A stretch of 64,000 bases of DNA from Bacteroidales bacterium UBA6267 (lineage in GTDB: Bacteria > Bacteroidota > Bacteroidia > Bacteroidales > UBA1556), in contig DJVB01000042.1 in NCBI GenBank assembly GCA_002440745.1, positions 62,001 through 126,000 on the forward strand, read 5' to 3'. Below are positions 1 to 6,977 of the stretch, one piece after another. The translations under genes and the position numbers were made by a program. The notes beneath the pieces were generated by a model. The model made no database searches and was not told where the DNA came from. It saw only the letters and a list, made by a program, of their open reading frames with translations. The number at the start of each line of letters is the position of its first letter. Within the stretch, counting starts at the first letter, position 1.

Positions 1-245
1 TAGATTTCGTGATTCCTTATAATAACACGCTGATACCCATTGAAGTGAAATCAGGAAAAACAGGTAAATTGAAATCTTTACATATTTTTATGGATTTAGT
101 ACCACACCAGATAGCAATCAGAGTTTGGTCTAATCCCTTTTCCATTGATGAAGCCGTTACTCCCACAGGTAAGAAATTCAATTTAATCAATCTGCCATTT
201 TATCTACTTTCTCAATGGGAATATTTCGTGAAAGAAAACGAATAA
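1..245 (+). CDS. C-terminal fragment of a DUF4143-type ATPase
   Basis: The gene enters from the left edge; the reading frame is open from base 3 and only about 80 residues are visible. The stretch IPIEVKSGKTGKLKSL followed by a conserved F/Y-rich tail resembles the end of bacterial AAA ATPases with a C-terminal DUF4143 domain, where a PD-(D/E)xK-like EVKSG motif precedes the last strands. The family is common in Bacteroidota, often in accessory regions, and its role is unclear. The ATPase domain would lie outside the window, so the assignment rests on the C-terminal motif alone. A GTG at base 9 is not a credible start because the conserved block begins before it. Confidence 0.6.
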   Translation, partial: DFVIPYNNTLIPIEVKSGKTGKLKSLHIFMDLVPHQIAIRVWSNPFSIDEAVTPTGKKFNLINLPFYLLSQWEYFVKENE

Positions 246-309
246 AGCAGATTTTGGATAAGAAAACGGCAAGGAAATGATGTAAATAATTCAATTTAAA
301 TACTTTATA

Positions 310-577
310 TTATATTTCTTTTAAGGAAATGCTTGAGGGAAAAATATCTATACGATTATCTTTCAATATTTTATAAATGATTCTATAATCTCCTTCAATT
401 AGTTCTCTAATATTTTCTTTGTTAATTTCGGGTACAACTTTTCCTGAACGGGCTTGAGTTTTTAATATTCCCGTCCGGTATTAAGTTTGAAAACATGAAG
501 TTTTGCATAATTGAGATATATTCAAAGATTGCTTTTAAGTCGTCCTTTGCCTGAAATGTCCAATTTAATCGAACCAT
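310..577 (-). pseudogene. RelE/ParE-family toxin, frameshifted
   Basis: Starting at the ATG at 577 the frame reads MVRLNWTFQAKDDLKAIFEY and then a short KLHVFKLNT segment, typical of the N-terminal half of RelE/ParE toxins, before a stop. The family's C-terminal half continues in another frame: RTGILKTQARSGKVVPEIN, then IRELIEGDYRIIYKI. The two halves join smoothly if one base lost near 480-485 is restored. The start overlaps the end of the upstream antitoxin gene by 13 bases, the usual arrangement for such pairs. As written the toxin cannot be made whole. A sequencing or assembly error cannot be excluded. Confidence 0.75.
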
Positions 578-747
578 TTTTTAATTTCATTTTCCAATTC
601 TTCCTCTGAGATTACTTCTCCGTTTTCTGATTGCTTGTTTCCATTATCAATCTTTTCCAATAAAATTAAATTCTCAATCAATTCATCAATAGAAAACTCT
701 TCTGGAAATTTTTCAATTTGTTCTTTAACAATAGTTTTTGTTAACAT
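565..747 (-). CDS. Antitoxin of a RelE/ParE-type pair
   Basis: This 60-residue acidic protein precedes and overlaps the broken toxin gene. It has a short helical N-terminal part (MLTKTIVKEQIEKFPEEFSI, then DELIENLILLEKI) and an acidic end, EEELENEIKKWFD, which in such antitoxins wraps around the toxin. The size, acidity and 13-base overlap with the toxin support the call; no DNA-binding motif is clear. By family analogy it would neutralise the RNase or gyrase-inhibiting toxin and repress the operon. Because the toxin is frameshifted, the antitoxin may be a remnant or may still protect against related toxins. Confidence 0.65.
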   Translation of the reverse strand: MLTKTIVKEQIEKFPEEFSIDELIENLILLEKIDNGNKQSENGEVISEEELENEIKKWFD

Positions 748-855
748 ATTTACTCAAATTAAAACTATCACAAAAATATATTTTATGATAATGAAGTTGC
801 TTTTCTTTTTTCTTGACATGCAAGGTAAAGGTTTGGCGGTATGGTTAGTTGCCAA

Positions 856-884
856 CTGCATGGCACTTTATTATAAAGTTGCAG
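856..884. repeat. Bulged hairpin in an otherwise gene-free stretch
   Basis: CTGCA and ACTTTA on the left pair perfectly with TAAAGT and TGCAG on the right across a TTA loop. This is an 11-bp stem interrupted by a 4-base bulge (TGGC) on one side. It sits in the 748-958 interval, where no convincing gene was found. It could be an RNA hairpin, the scar of a mobile element, or a folded recombination site. Confidence 0.45.
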
Positions 885-958
885 AAAAGTTTAAGCGAAC
901 TACAAATCTTGAATTTACTTCCATATCGGCTATTTTGTATATTCTTTGTACTCTGCTT

Positions 959-1591
959 TTATTCTTCAGTTTTATTATCTAAATTTTCCCTATGTTTCCT
1001 TGGTCTCATTTCAAATGAATTTATTCCAATAAAAAATCCAATCTGAATTGAATGATTATTCATTCCTATAATATTCTGCTCTTTCTGAAAATACACATTA
1101 TAGTTATAAAGAGCGAAAACCTGAAATGTAGCAAAACTTGTTCTTGCTCCAGAATATATTGTAGCTCCAATTCCTGGCTTTATCACGAATGTTTTGTTGT
1201 TATTGTCATTTACAACACTAGGATTTATCTTAAAAATTAAGTTCCATCCTCCATGTCCGCCTCCTGATATTTTTCTGAATATTTGACTTGAGTATGATAA
1301 TCCAACTTCTTTGTAATCATTATTAAACAAATAATTAATTCCGAAGCTATTCAGATAAGTCGAACTAATACAGCTACTATAGTGTCGATTTAGATTAATT
1401 TCAAATCCATGTAGATTTTTATCGAAGTGTGTCTCAAAAATATAGGAACATCCTATCAATCCATGCCATATTGGTCTTGTCCCGAATGCTTTTGAACTTA
1501 TGATTAAGCTTCCTATAATAATTATCAAATATTTAATTTTTTTAAGGTCCAATGTCTTACTGTTTTTCTTTATTGCTGAGAACGAATGCAT
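959..1591 (-). CDS. Predicted outer-membrane beta-barrel-like protein
   Basis: About 210 residues. After a basic N-terminus a hydrophobic segment (IKYLIIIIGSLIISSKAFG) acts as a signal peptide or anchor. The rest shows alternating polar and aromatic residues with glycine turns (FEINLNRHY, EVGLSYSSQIF, IQIGFFIGI), as expected for a small beta-barrel. No named family is recognised. The ATG at 1591 is preferred over the in-frame GTG at 1600. A small ORF of 31 codons ends 15 bases upstream, so the two are probably co-transcribed. The C-terminus is basic and hydrophilic (RPRKHRENLDNKTEE) instead of ending in the usual aromatic residue, which weakens the barrel call. Confidence 0.5.
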   Translation of the reverse strand: MHSFSAIKKNSKTLDLKKIKYLIIIIGSLIISSKAFGTRPIWHGLIGCSYIFETHFDKNLHGFEINLNRHYSSCISSTYLNSFGINYLFNNDYKEVGLSYSSQIFRKISGGGHGGWNLIFKINPSVVNDNNNKTFVIKPGIGATIYSGARTSFATFQVFALYNYNVYFQKEQNIIGMNNHSIQIGFFIGINSFEMRPRKHRENLDNKTEE

Positions 1592-1606
1592 TTCCCCCAC
1601 CCCCTA

Positions 1607-1702
1607 TTATTCCGCACTTAGCTTGAGATTTAAAAACTCCGTTAATTCACTGTATTTCAGATTTCTATCCACTTTTAAAGGTCCTCTATTTAAGCTCTCC
1701 AT
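1607..1702 (-). CDS. Small ORF, 31 aa, paralogue of the one at 3795-3899
   Basis: Reads MESLNRGPLKVDRNLKYSEL and ends in NLKLSAE. It is colinear without gaps with the 34-residue ORF at 3795-3899: 16 of 31 positions are identical, with the shared core GPLK-x-DR-x-L and EL-xx-F-x-N. Several codon differences are silent (Leu15, Asn25, Ser29), which points to selection on the peptide. It ends 15 bases before the start of the barrel-like gene on the same strand. Function is unknown; it could be a leader peptide, a small regulator or a peptide precursor. Confidence 0.5.
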   Translation of the reverse strand: MESLNRGPLKVDRNLKYSELTEFLNLKLSAE

Positions 1703-1754
1703 ATTTTTGGTTTTAGATTGGTTGTTCAATTATTTTCGAGGCAAATATTATTGT

Positions 1755-2264
1755 TTATTCACTTTCTTTCTTTTCCGTTATCAACAGACTTGCAACAAAT
1801 GAGTATTTTGTCAAAAGCAAGTATCCAATTATTATTTTTATACCACTTACAATCCAATAAAAATTGTCCTTCGTATCGTAAACCTGCCCGATTACACTAC
1901 CCTTAAATGCAAAAAGAGTATGACTTAAAAACGCGGGAATGCTGTCTATGATTAACAATCCGCCAATGATGAAAGTCCCAATTTTTATAATGTCAGTTGA
2001 ATTTAGACTGCCCAATTCAATTTTTTCTTCATCAAAACCCTTGTCAAGTTTTAAAAGTCCGACAACCTTATCTGCTTTAAAAACAAGTAAGACAAATAGC
2101 CCTATCAAAATTATGACGGTTGCTGCAATCCAAATTAAGGAAAATGCGTCAATGTCCATGAGTATTAAAGAAATGTTGCTTGGTAATACAGAAAACAAAG
2201 ATGTTACAATAGTCATCAATCCGAAAAGTTTGATTATTAAAATGAAAAAGTCTCTTTTTGTCAT
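1755..2264 (-). CDS. Hypothetical membrane protein with four predicted segments
   Basis: 169 residues with four hydrophobic stretches: about 8-33, 43-63, 91-111 and 134-160. A charged cytoplasmic-type loop (KADKVVGLLKLDKGFDEEKIE) lies between the second and third. The first two segments form a hairpin, then the loop, then another hairpin. No catalytic motif is visible and no family was recognised. It begins 40 bases after the end of the deiminase-family gene on the same strand and may be the last gene of that transcript. It ends 52 bases before the small ORF at 1607-1702. Confidence 0.55.
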   Translation of the reverse strand: MTKRDFFILIIKLFGLMTIVTSLFSVLPSNISLILMDIDAFSLIWIAATVIILIGLFVLLVFKADKVVGLLKLDKGFDEEKIELGSLNSTDIIKIGTFIIGGLLIIDSIPAFLSHTLFAFKGSVIGQVYDTKDNFYWIVSGIKIIIGYLLLTKYSFVASLLITEKKESE

Positions 2265-2303
2265 ATCTGATGTTTTATTATAATGCGCATTAACAACTGT
2301 AAA

Positions 2304-3140
2304 TCATTCCATTGTTGTCCAAGAAATACAATTTAATGCACCGCTAAATTTCACAGTTTCATTCATGTCTATTTGATAAATGTTTCCTTTATAGTCAGGA
2401 TAGAAGTTTTCCATTTGCTCAAATGCTTGTTTATCATGCTCAATCCCAAATGTAGGAAGAAGTATCAAATCCTTTGTTTGGAGGAAATTCAGATAAGCCC
2501 AATCTCGTTTATCCTTTCTATTCGTCTTGTAATCAATGTATTCTATTTTAAGTCCAGCTTTCCTTAATGGTTTTAGCATTGGCTCATAATCCCTATAATA
2601 ATACTGCGTAACAACAGTCTCATTGTCGATAAAACGAACCATTCCGTCCGAATGCCCAAATTCTTCCGATTTATCCCACGGAATCAGAACAATCTTTTCT
2701 ACCTCAAAGACATCTTGAAGTTTCTTGATTAACTCAGATTTTTTATAAGAAATTCGGTTTTCTTTAACAATCTTGTCAGTAAGTATTATGCAATCAGTTG
2801 ACTTCACAAAATTACCACCGTCCAATATTACATCCGTTTTCTTTGTTTGAAGCCCTAAGGTAGCACAGACAATATCAGGATAGGTTTTTATATCTCGATA
2901 GCCTTTAGTGGAACCTTGAAGATAATCGGGGTCGAAGCGATACTCAATGTAAGTACTTTCATTGATTTGAATCGGCATGTAATCTCTCGCCCAGATATCC
3001 TTCGTGTCAGGCAGAAATTTATATTTTGCTCCAAAATCATCAAGAATCGAAACTATTTGATTCACAGTCTTAGAAAATCGAGAATCCGTTCTCAATAATT
3101 CAGAAAAATAGATGGTATTTGTTTGATTATCAGAAATCAT
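2304..3140 (-). CDS. Agmatine deiminase family protein (PAD_porph)
   Basis: About 278 residues with the family's landmarks in order: TKDIWARDYMPIQ (substrate-binding Asp/Arg region), VILDGGNFV, EEFGHSDGMVRFI with the catalytic His and Asp, and the C-terminal GALNCISW carrying the nucleophilic Cys. These enzymes hydrolyse a guanidino group, typically agmatine to N-carbamoylputrescine plus ammonia, or peptidyl-arginine in the Porphyromonas relatives. It is shorter than typical agmatine deiminases (about 340-370 aa), and the usual N-terminal block is reduced, so the substrate is uncertain. The ATG at 3140 overlaps the stop of the upstream gene as ATGA, which fixes the start and implies translational coupling. 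No polyamine gene lies nearby. Confidence 0.8.
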   Translation of the reverse strand: MISDNQTNTIYFSELLRTDSRFSKTVNQIVSILDDFGAKYKFLPDTKDIWARDYMPIQINESTYIEYRFDPDYLQGSTKGYRDIKTYPDIVCATLGLQTKKTDVILDGGNFVKSTDCIILTDKIVKENRISYKKSELIKKLQDVFEVEKIVLIPWDKSEEFGHSDGMVRFIDNETVVTQYYYRDYEPMLKPLRKAGLKIEYIDYKTNRKDKRDWAYLNFLQTKDLILLPTFGIEHDKQAFEQMENFYPDYKGNIYQIDMNETVKFSGALNCISWTTME

Positions 3141-3742
3141 TTGAGTCTGTCCTCCCATACTTTCCTAATTTCAGCACCTATTTTCAAGAACTCTGCTTCA
3201 GTAAATTCGTCTGTTTTTGCATTATTACACCAAAAGCATGACATTACACAATTTTCTGGCTTGTATTCAAAATTTGAATTTAGTCGGTCTATTTCCAAAT
3301 TCCAACCTCTCAAAGATTTTTTATAAAGCATTTTTTTTGCTGCTAATTCCTCAATTTCACCCCGAGTAATTTTGCAATAATGGCATTGATTACCCAATGT
3401 AAGCCTCTCAAATTCAGTTTCTGGGAAAATATTTGAAAATGAATCTACATAGTTCGTCTCAAGTTCTTTTATTAAACCAGCATAATCCTTCTCAGCAACA
3501 TTTATTGCAGTTACTATTTCTGAAATTTCCATTTCGTTTATTTTGTAATCAAGTTCTTGTTGCCAATATTCAGATGTGTAACACTTAACTAAATCCGTTG
3601 AAATATTGAACTTCTCAAAATCGGTTTTATTTATTACAGCTATTCTATTTATTACGTTGTAAAATAGGAATAAATTCTTTTTGGTTTTAAAGCTATCTTT
3701 TGCCTTAGCCCTATATTTCTGTCTAGTTTCCTTGTTCATCAT
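3137..3742 (-). CDS. HNH-like nuclease-fold protein
   Basis: About 201 residues. The C-terminal half carries two CxxC pairs (CHYC and CFWC) around LEIDRLNSNFEYKPENC and a following WCNNAKTDEFT, the pattern of HNH/zinc-ribbon endonucleases in which IDRLNS replaces the more usual DHI. The N-terminal half is helical and charged and has no recognised domain. The tandem ATGs at 3742 and 3739 are preferred; the frame extends up to a TTG at 3787 without homology support. Its stop overlaps the deiminase-family start (ATGA). A 34-codon ORF ends about 50 bases upstream. It may cut DNA as part of an accessory or mobile module; activity is not certain. Confidence 0.65.
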   Translation of the reverse strand: MMNKETRQKYRAKAKDSFKTKKNLFLFYNVINRIAVINKTDFEKFNISTDLVKCYTSEYWQQELDYKINEMEISEIVTAINVAEKDYAGLIKELETNYVDSFSNIFPETEFERLTLGNQCHYCKITRGEIEELAAKKMLYKKSLRGWNLEIDRLNSNFEYKPENCVMSCFWCNNAKTDEFTEAEFLKIGAEIRKVWEDRLK

Positions 3743-3794
3743 TTTGAGTGTTAGTTTTATATACCTTCCCGAATAAATATCTCCCAAAAGGAGT

Positions 3795-3899
3795 TTATTT
3801 TACGCTAAGTAGGTGGTTAGTAAATTTATTTAATTCCCTGTCTTCTAACATTCTATCCGCTTTTAAAGGTCCTCCATCTAAGTTCTCCATAGTTTTCAT
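3795..3899 (-). CDS. Small ORF, 34 aa, paralogue of the one at 1607-1702
   Basis: Reads MKTMENLDGGPLKADRMLED and ends in NHLLSVK. Colinearity with the ORF at 1607-1702 starts at its internal Met4, with 16 of 31 identical positions. A TATATTTG box matching the Bacteroidota -7 element lies about 32 bases upstream, giving a plausible transcript start just before the ATG. The HNH-like and deiminase-family genes follow on the same strand. Function unknown. Confidence 0.5.
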   Translation of the reverse strand: MKTMENLDGGPLKADRMLEDRELNKFTNHLLSVK

Positions 3900-3930
3900 T
3901 TTAAGGCGATTGGGTGATTATTTAGAGGAG

Positions 3931-3938
3931 CAAATATA
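3931..3938 (-). promoter_or_regulatory. Candidate -7 box (TAnnTTTG) for the small-ORF/HNH/deiminase transcript
   Basis: Reads TATATTTG on the minus strand, matching the Bacteroidota consensus TAnnTTTG. It lies 32 bases upstream of the small ORF. No clear -33 TTG element was identified. Confidence 0.4.
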
Positions 3939-4089
3939 ATAATTTTTCTTTTCAACTGTGAATACAGCGAAAAGCTCTAAGAATAAATTCGGGAAATTAA
4001 AACCATAGTCCGCCCTCTTTAAAGGCCGAAATTGTACGAAAAAAAAGGAGTTGAAAAAATGGAGTAAAAAAACCAGAAATCGGAGCGGC

Positions 4090-5001
4090 TTAAGCCCTCA
4101 TCCCTCCTACAAGTTCATTCACATCGCTAATGCCGTGGCGGAGCATATAGGCTTCGATGCCTTCGAGCACTTTGATGGTAACGGTTGGGTCGATGAAATT
4201 GGCAGTGCCAACTTGCACCGCAGTAGCGCCGGCCAATAGAAACTCTATGGCGTCTGTGGCGTTCATGATGCCTCCCATGCCAATGATTGGAATTTTAACC
4301 GCCTGAGCTACTTGCCAAACCATGCGAAGTGCGATGGGTTTCACGGCAGGACCGCTTAGTCCGCCGGTGATGGTTGACAGAGCCGGACGCCGTGTTTCGG
4401 CATTGATGGCCATTCCTAAAAGCGTGTTTATGAGCGAAACGGAATCAGCTCCCACATCTTGCACCGCTTTGGCTATCTCCGCAATATTGGTTACATTTGG
4501 TGAAAGCTTCACCATCAACGACTTATGATAAACCTGACGAACGGCATGCGTAACGGCCACTGCCGATGGGCAACTTGTACCGAAGGCCATTCCGCCTTCT
4601 TTCACGTTAGGGCAACTGATGTTCAGCTCAATTCCGGGGATATGGTCTAACTCGTTGATTCGCGCAGCAGTTTCGATATATTCTTCAACCGTTGAGCCGC
4701 TAACATTAACAAAAATAGCTGTGTTATAGTGTTTTATCTCAGGATAAATCTCATTACAAAAAACATCTACACCTTTGTTTTGTAGTCCAACCGAATTGAG
4801 CATTCCTGATGGTGTTTCGGCCATGCGCGGGTAGGCATTTCCTTCACGGTGATGCAGTGTTGTACCTTTAACCACAATTCCACCAAGGCGATTAATATCG
4901 ATATATGGGTCGAACTCAGGACCATAGCCAAAAGTTCCGGAAGCGGTCATCACCGGATTCTTGATTTCGAGATTCCCAATATTTACTTTCAGATTCATCA
5001 T
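4090..5001 (-). CDS. pyrD: Dihydroorotate dehydrogenase B, catalytic subunit
   Basis: Oxidises dihydroorotate to orotate on FMN, the fourth step of pyrimidine synthesis, in the cytoplasm. Visible class 1B features: NPVMTASGTFGYG at the N-terminus, VVKGTT with the FMN-binding Lys, NSVGLQNKG, and LNISCPNVKEGGMAFG with the Cys that serves as catalytic base in class 1B. The FMN phosphate-binding GMGGI and AGATAVQVGTAN lie near the C-terminus. About 303 residues, normal for the family. The start is taken at the ATG overlapping the pyrK stop (TAATG at 5001); ATGs at 5010 and 4998 are alternatives. It forms the enzyme with the upstream PyrK, which passes electrons to NAD. Confidence 0.95.
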   Translation of the reverse strand: MMNLKVNIGNLEIKNPVMTASGTFGYGPEFDPYIDINRLGGIVVKGTTLHHREGNAYPRMAETPSGMLNSVGLQNKGVDVFCNEIYPEIKHYNTAIFVNVSGSTVEEYIETAARINELDHIPGIELNISCPNVKEGGMAFGTSCPSAVAVTHAVRQVYHKSLMVKLSPNVTNIAEIAKAVQDVGADSVSLINTLLGMAINAETRRPALSTITGGLSGPAVKPIALRMVWQVAQAVKIPIIGMGGIMNATDAIEFLLAGATAVQVGTANFIDPTVTIKVLEGIEAYMLRHGISDVNELVGGMRA

Positions 5002-5795
5002 TAGATCCATTTAAGTAGTTTGGTATTGAACACCGGGCCATCGGTGCAGGCACATTTATGACCATCGACTGTATCTTCAACGCAACACAGGCAAGAGCCT
5101 ATACCACAAGCCATTAGGTTTTCTAAAGAAACCTCACAGGATACTCCATAAGCATCACAAAGCAGCGCAACGGCTTTCATCATTGGATCGGGGCCACAGG
5201 TAAATACCTTGTCAAATGCCGATAGCTCAGAAATAATGGAGTTGGCGGTCAGCAAACCCTTTTCGCCAAAACTGCCATCATCTGTAGAAATATAAACCTT
5301 ACCGAGAAGTTCAAATTTTTCCATCTCAATGATATAATCTTTGCTACGGCCTCCGATGAGCGTATGAACTTCAACGCCCTCATTCACAAGTTGTTTTCCA
5401 AGGAAAAGCAATGGAGCAAGACCAACCCCGCCCCCAATCATCAGTACTTTTCCGACCGAAGCATCGCAAGTGAAGCCACGTCCAAGAGGAAAGAGCAGAT
5501 TGACCATATCACCGATATTTTTCTCGGCTAACTTACGCGTTCCATCTCCAGCCTTAAGGATGAGCAAATCGATGGTAGATTGTTCAAAATCAACATCATA
5601 AATGGATATTGGTCGGCGCAGAAATGTGGTTGGAGAATTATCCACCAAAACATTTACAAACTGTCCGGGCTCAATCAAGGGAAATTGGTAGCTCGATTTC
5701 AATGTGAGCACATAGTAGCTTTGGTTGATGTCTCTTTTGCCGACAATCAACAAATCTTCGCTGTGCTGATGATGGTTGATATTAAAATAGGCCAT
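5001..5795 (-). CDS. pyrK: Dihydroorotate dehydrogenase B, electron-transfer subunit
   Basis: Carries FAD and a 2Fe-2S cluster and moves electrons from PyrD to NAD. FAD-binding RRPISIYD is near residue 55, a GGGVGLAPL nucleotide-binding loop follows, and the cluster-binding cysteines lie in CGIGSCLCC and KCAC near the end. The start is the ATG at 5795 (MAYFNINHHQ), one base after the stop of the DUF5606 gene. A longer frame reaching 5879 merely reads the acidic tail of that gene in another frame and gives a low-complexity Lys/Ser/Pro leader. Gene order DUF5606-pyrK-pyrD, with one-base spacing or overlap, indicates one transcript. Confidence 0.93.
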   Translation of the reverse strand: MAYFNINHHQHSEDLLIVGKRDINQSYYVLTLKSSYQFPLIEPGQFVNVLVDNSPTTFLRRPISIYDVDFEQSTIDLLILKAGDGTRKLAEKNIGDMVNLLFPLGRGFTCDASVGKVLMIGGGVGLAPLLFLGKQLVNEGVEVHTLIGGRSKDYIIEMEKFELLGKVYISTDDGSFGEKGLLTANSIISELSAFDKVFTCGPDPMMKAVALLCDAYGVSCEVSLENLMACGIGSCLCCVEDTVDGHKCACTDGPVFNTKLLKWI

Positions 5796-5796
5796 A

Positions 5797-6255
5797 TTAT
5801 TCTTCCGTTTGAGGTTTTTCCTCTTCGGTATTTTCAGGCTCAGCGACTTCGGCATTTTCGGGCTCATCGACTTTGGCATCCACTAAACCTGCTTTTAAAA
5901 GCAAATTATACCACTGTACAACCTTTTTAATATCAGAAGGATATACACGGTCGCGGTCGTAATCAGGTAAAATTTCACTAAAAAAAGCTTCCAATTCATT
6001 GGCGGAAGATTTTGGAGAGATCGCTTCTTTACCTTCGTGTTTTATGTAGATTTCTCTGAAAATATCTTTGAGAGGTTTGTCTTCGGTTTCGGTATAAATG
6101 CTAATTTCTTCTAAAGCACTTATTTGATGAGCGGCGTAAACAGGCATGCGTTTTCCATCTGTGAGTCCTTCAACAATGATGCTGTTTTTACCTTGAGAAA
6201 GCATTTTGAATAATCCCGGTTTACCGGAAACGGCTAAAATGTCTTTGATGTTCAT
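5797..6255 (-). CDS. DUF5606 family protein
   Basis: 152 residues, beginning MNIKDILAVSGKPGLFKMLS, then IVEGLTDGKRMPVYAAHQIS and SALEEISIYT, the conserved N-terminal block of the Bacteroidota-specific DUF5606 family. A helical middle part ends in IKKVVQWYNLLLKAGLV. The last 25 residues are a low-complexity Glu/Pro tail. No enzymatic motif is seen; function is unknown. It is the first gene of the pyrK-pyrD transcript, with a TACATTTG -7 box about 30 bases upstream. Confidence 0.85.
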   Translation of the reverse strand: MNIKDILAVSGKPGLFKMLSQGKNSIIVEGLTDGKRMPVYAAHQISALEEISIYTETEDKPLKDIFREIYIKHEGKEAISPKSSANELEAFFSEILPDYDRDRVYPSDIKKVVQWYNLLLKAGLVDAKVDEPENAEVAEPENTEEEKPQTEE

Positions 6256-6283
6256 GTACTCTTTAGTTTTAAATTTCGGGGTG

Positions 6284-6291
6284 CAAATGTA
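6284..6291 (-). promoter_or_regulatory. Candidate -7 box for DUF5606-pyrK-pyrD
   Basis: TACATTTG on the minus strand fits TAnnTTTG. It sits 29 bases ahead of the DUF5606 start, leaving a short leader. Confidence 0.45.
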
Positions 6292-6304
6292 CTTAAATAG
6301 TTTT

Positions 6305-6802
6305 TTAATAGTAGGCCGAATTATCGTCCATTTCTTCGAAGTCCTCTAAATCTTCAAAGTCACCAAAGCCTTCATCCTCAGCATCAAGCACATCTAAGAG
6401 TTCAATGTCGAAAATTACCTCCCTTCCGGCCATTTCAGAGTTTCCGTCCAATTTCACCACTTCACCATCAATATCAATAATAGTGAGAGAGTATATTTCA
6501 TCTTCGATAGGCAATTGCAACTCATCCCCTTTTTTGATTTCCTTTTCGCCAAAAACTTCCGACTTTTTCACTACAAAAATCAAATTTGGATCATAATCAC
6601 CATAAGCATCTTCCGGCTTGAGTTTGACGGTTTTTCGTTGTCCAACATGCATCGTTCGCACTGCGTCTTCAAAGCCCTGTATCATCATTTCGTCACCAAT
6701 AGTGAAAAGAATAGGCTCGTTGGCAACCGTTGAATCAAACACATGGCCGTCTTCAAATTTGCCTGTATAATGTACTTTTACTGTGTCTCCAGTTTTTAAC
6801 AT
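6305..6802 (-). CDS. FKBP-type peptidyl-prolyl isomerase, SlyD-like
   Basis: 165 residues with the FKBP/SlyD layout. The N-terminal half-domain is VKVHYTGKFEDGHVFDST with EPILFTIGDEMMIQGFEDAV; an insert (about residues 70-125, the IF or chaperone domain) follows, and then VIFDIELLDVL closes the FKBP domain. The C-terminus is strongly acidic (EGFGDFEDLEDFEEMDDNSA); E. coli SlyD instead has a His/Cys-rich metal-binding tail, so metal handling is not implied. It likely catalyses prolyl isomerisation and assists folding in the cytoplasm, as no signal peptide is present. It is followed downstream by the restriction gene, 175 bases away around an AT-rich gap. Confidence 0.88.
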   Translation of the reverse strand: MLKTGDTVKVHYTGKFEDGHVFDSTVANEPILFTIGDEMMIQGFEDAVRTMHVGQRKTVKLKPEDAYGDYDPNLIFVVKKSEVFGEKEIKKGDELQLPIEDEIYSLTIIDIDGEVVKLDGNSEMAGREVIFDIELLDVLDAEDEGFGDFEDLEDFEEMDDNSAYY

Positions 6803-6977
6803 AGTATCGTAATTTTTAGAGTGTTAAAAGATTGTTCCTGTTACAAAAATCAATTACAGATTGATAATGCTAAACTAAGAAAAAAAATTATATCCCATGA
6901 ACAGGATTGTTAAAGAATTACGAAATGAAAAATAAAGAGGTGGTTTGGATGGGGATTTTGGAAGTACCAAAAGACTA

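Noticed and set aside
635..982. 115-codon ORF on the plus strand over the antitoxin and the following gap
   Set aside because: It is antisense to the antitoxin and lacks any recognisable motif.
3743..3787. Longer N-terminus for the HNH-like protein from a TTG
   Set aside because: The tandem ATGs at 3742 and 3739 are better starts; the extension adds only 15 residues without a motif.
5796..5879. Longer N-terminus for pyrK
   Set aside because: The extra residues are a Lys/Ser/Pro repeat created by reading the acidic tail of DUF5606 in another frame.
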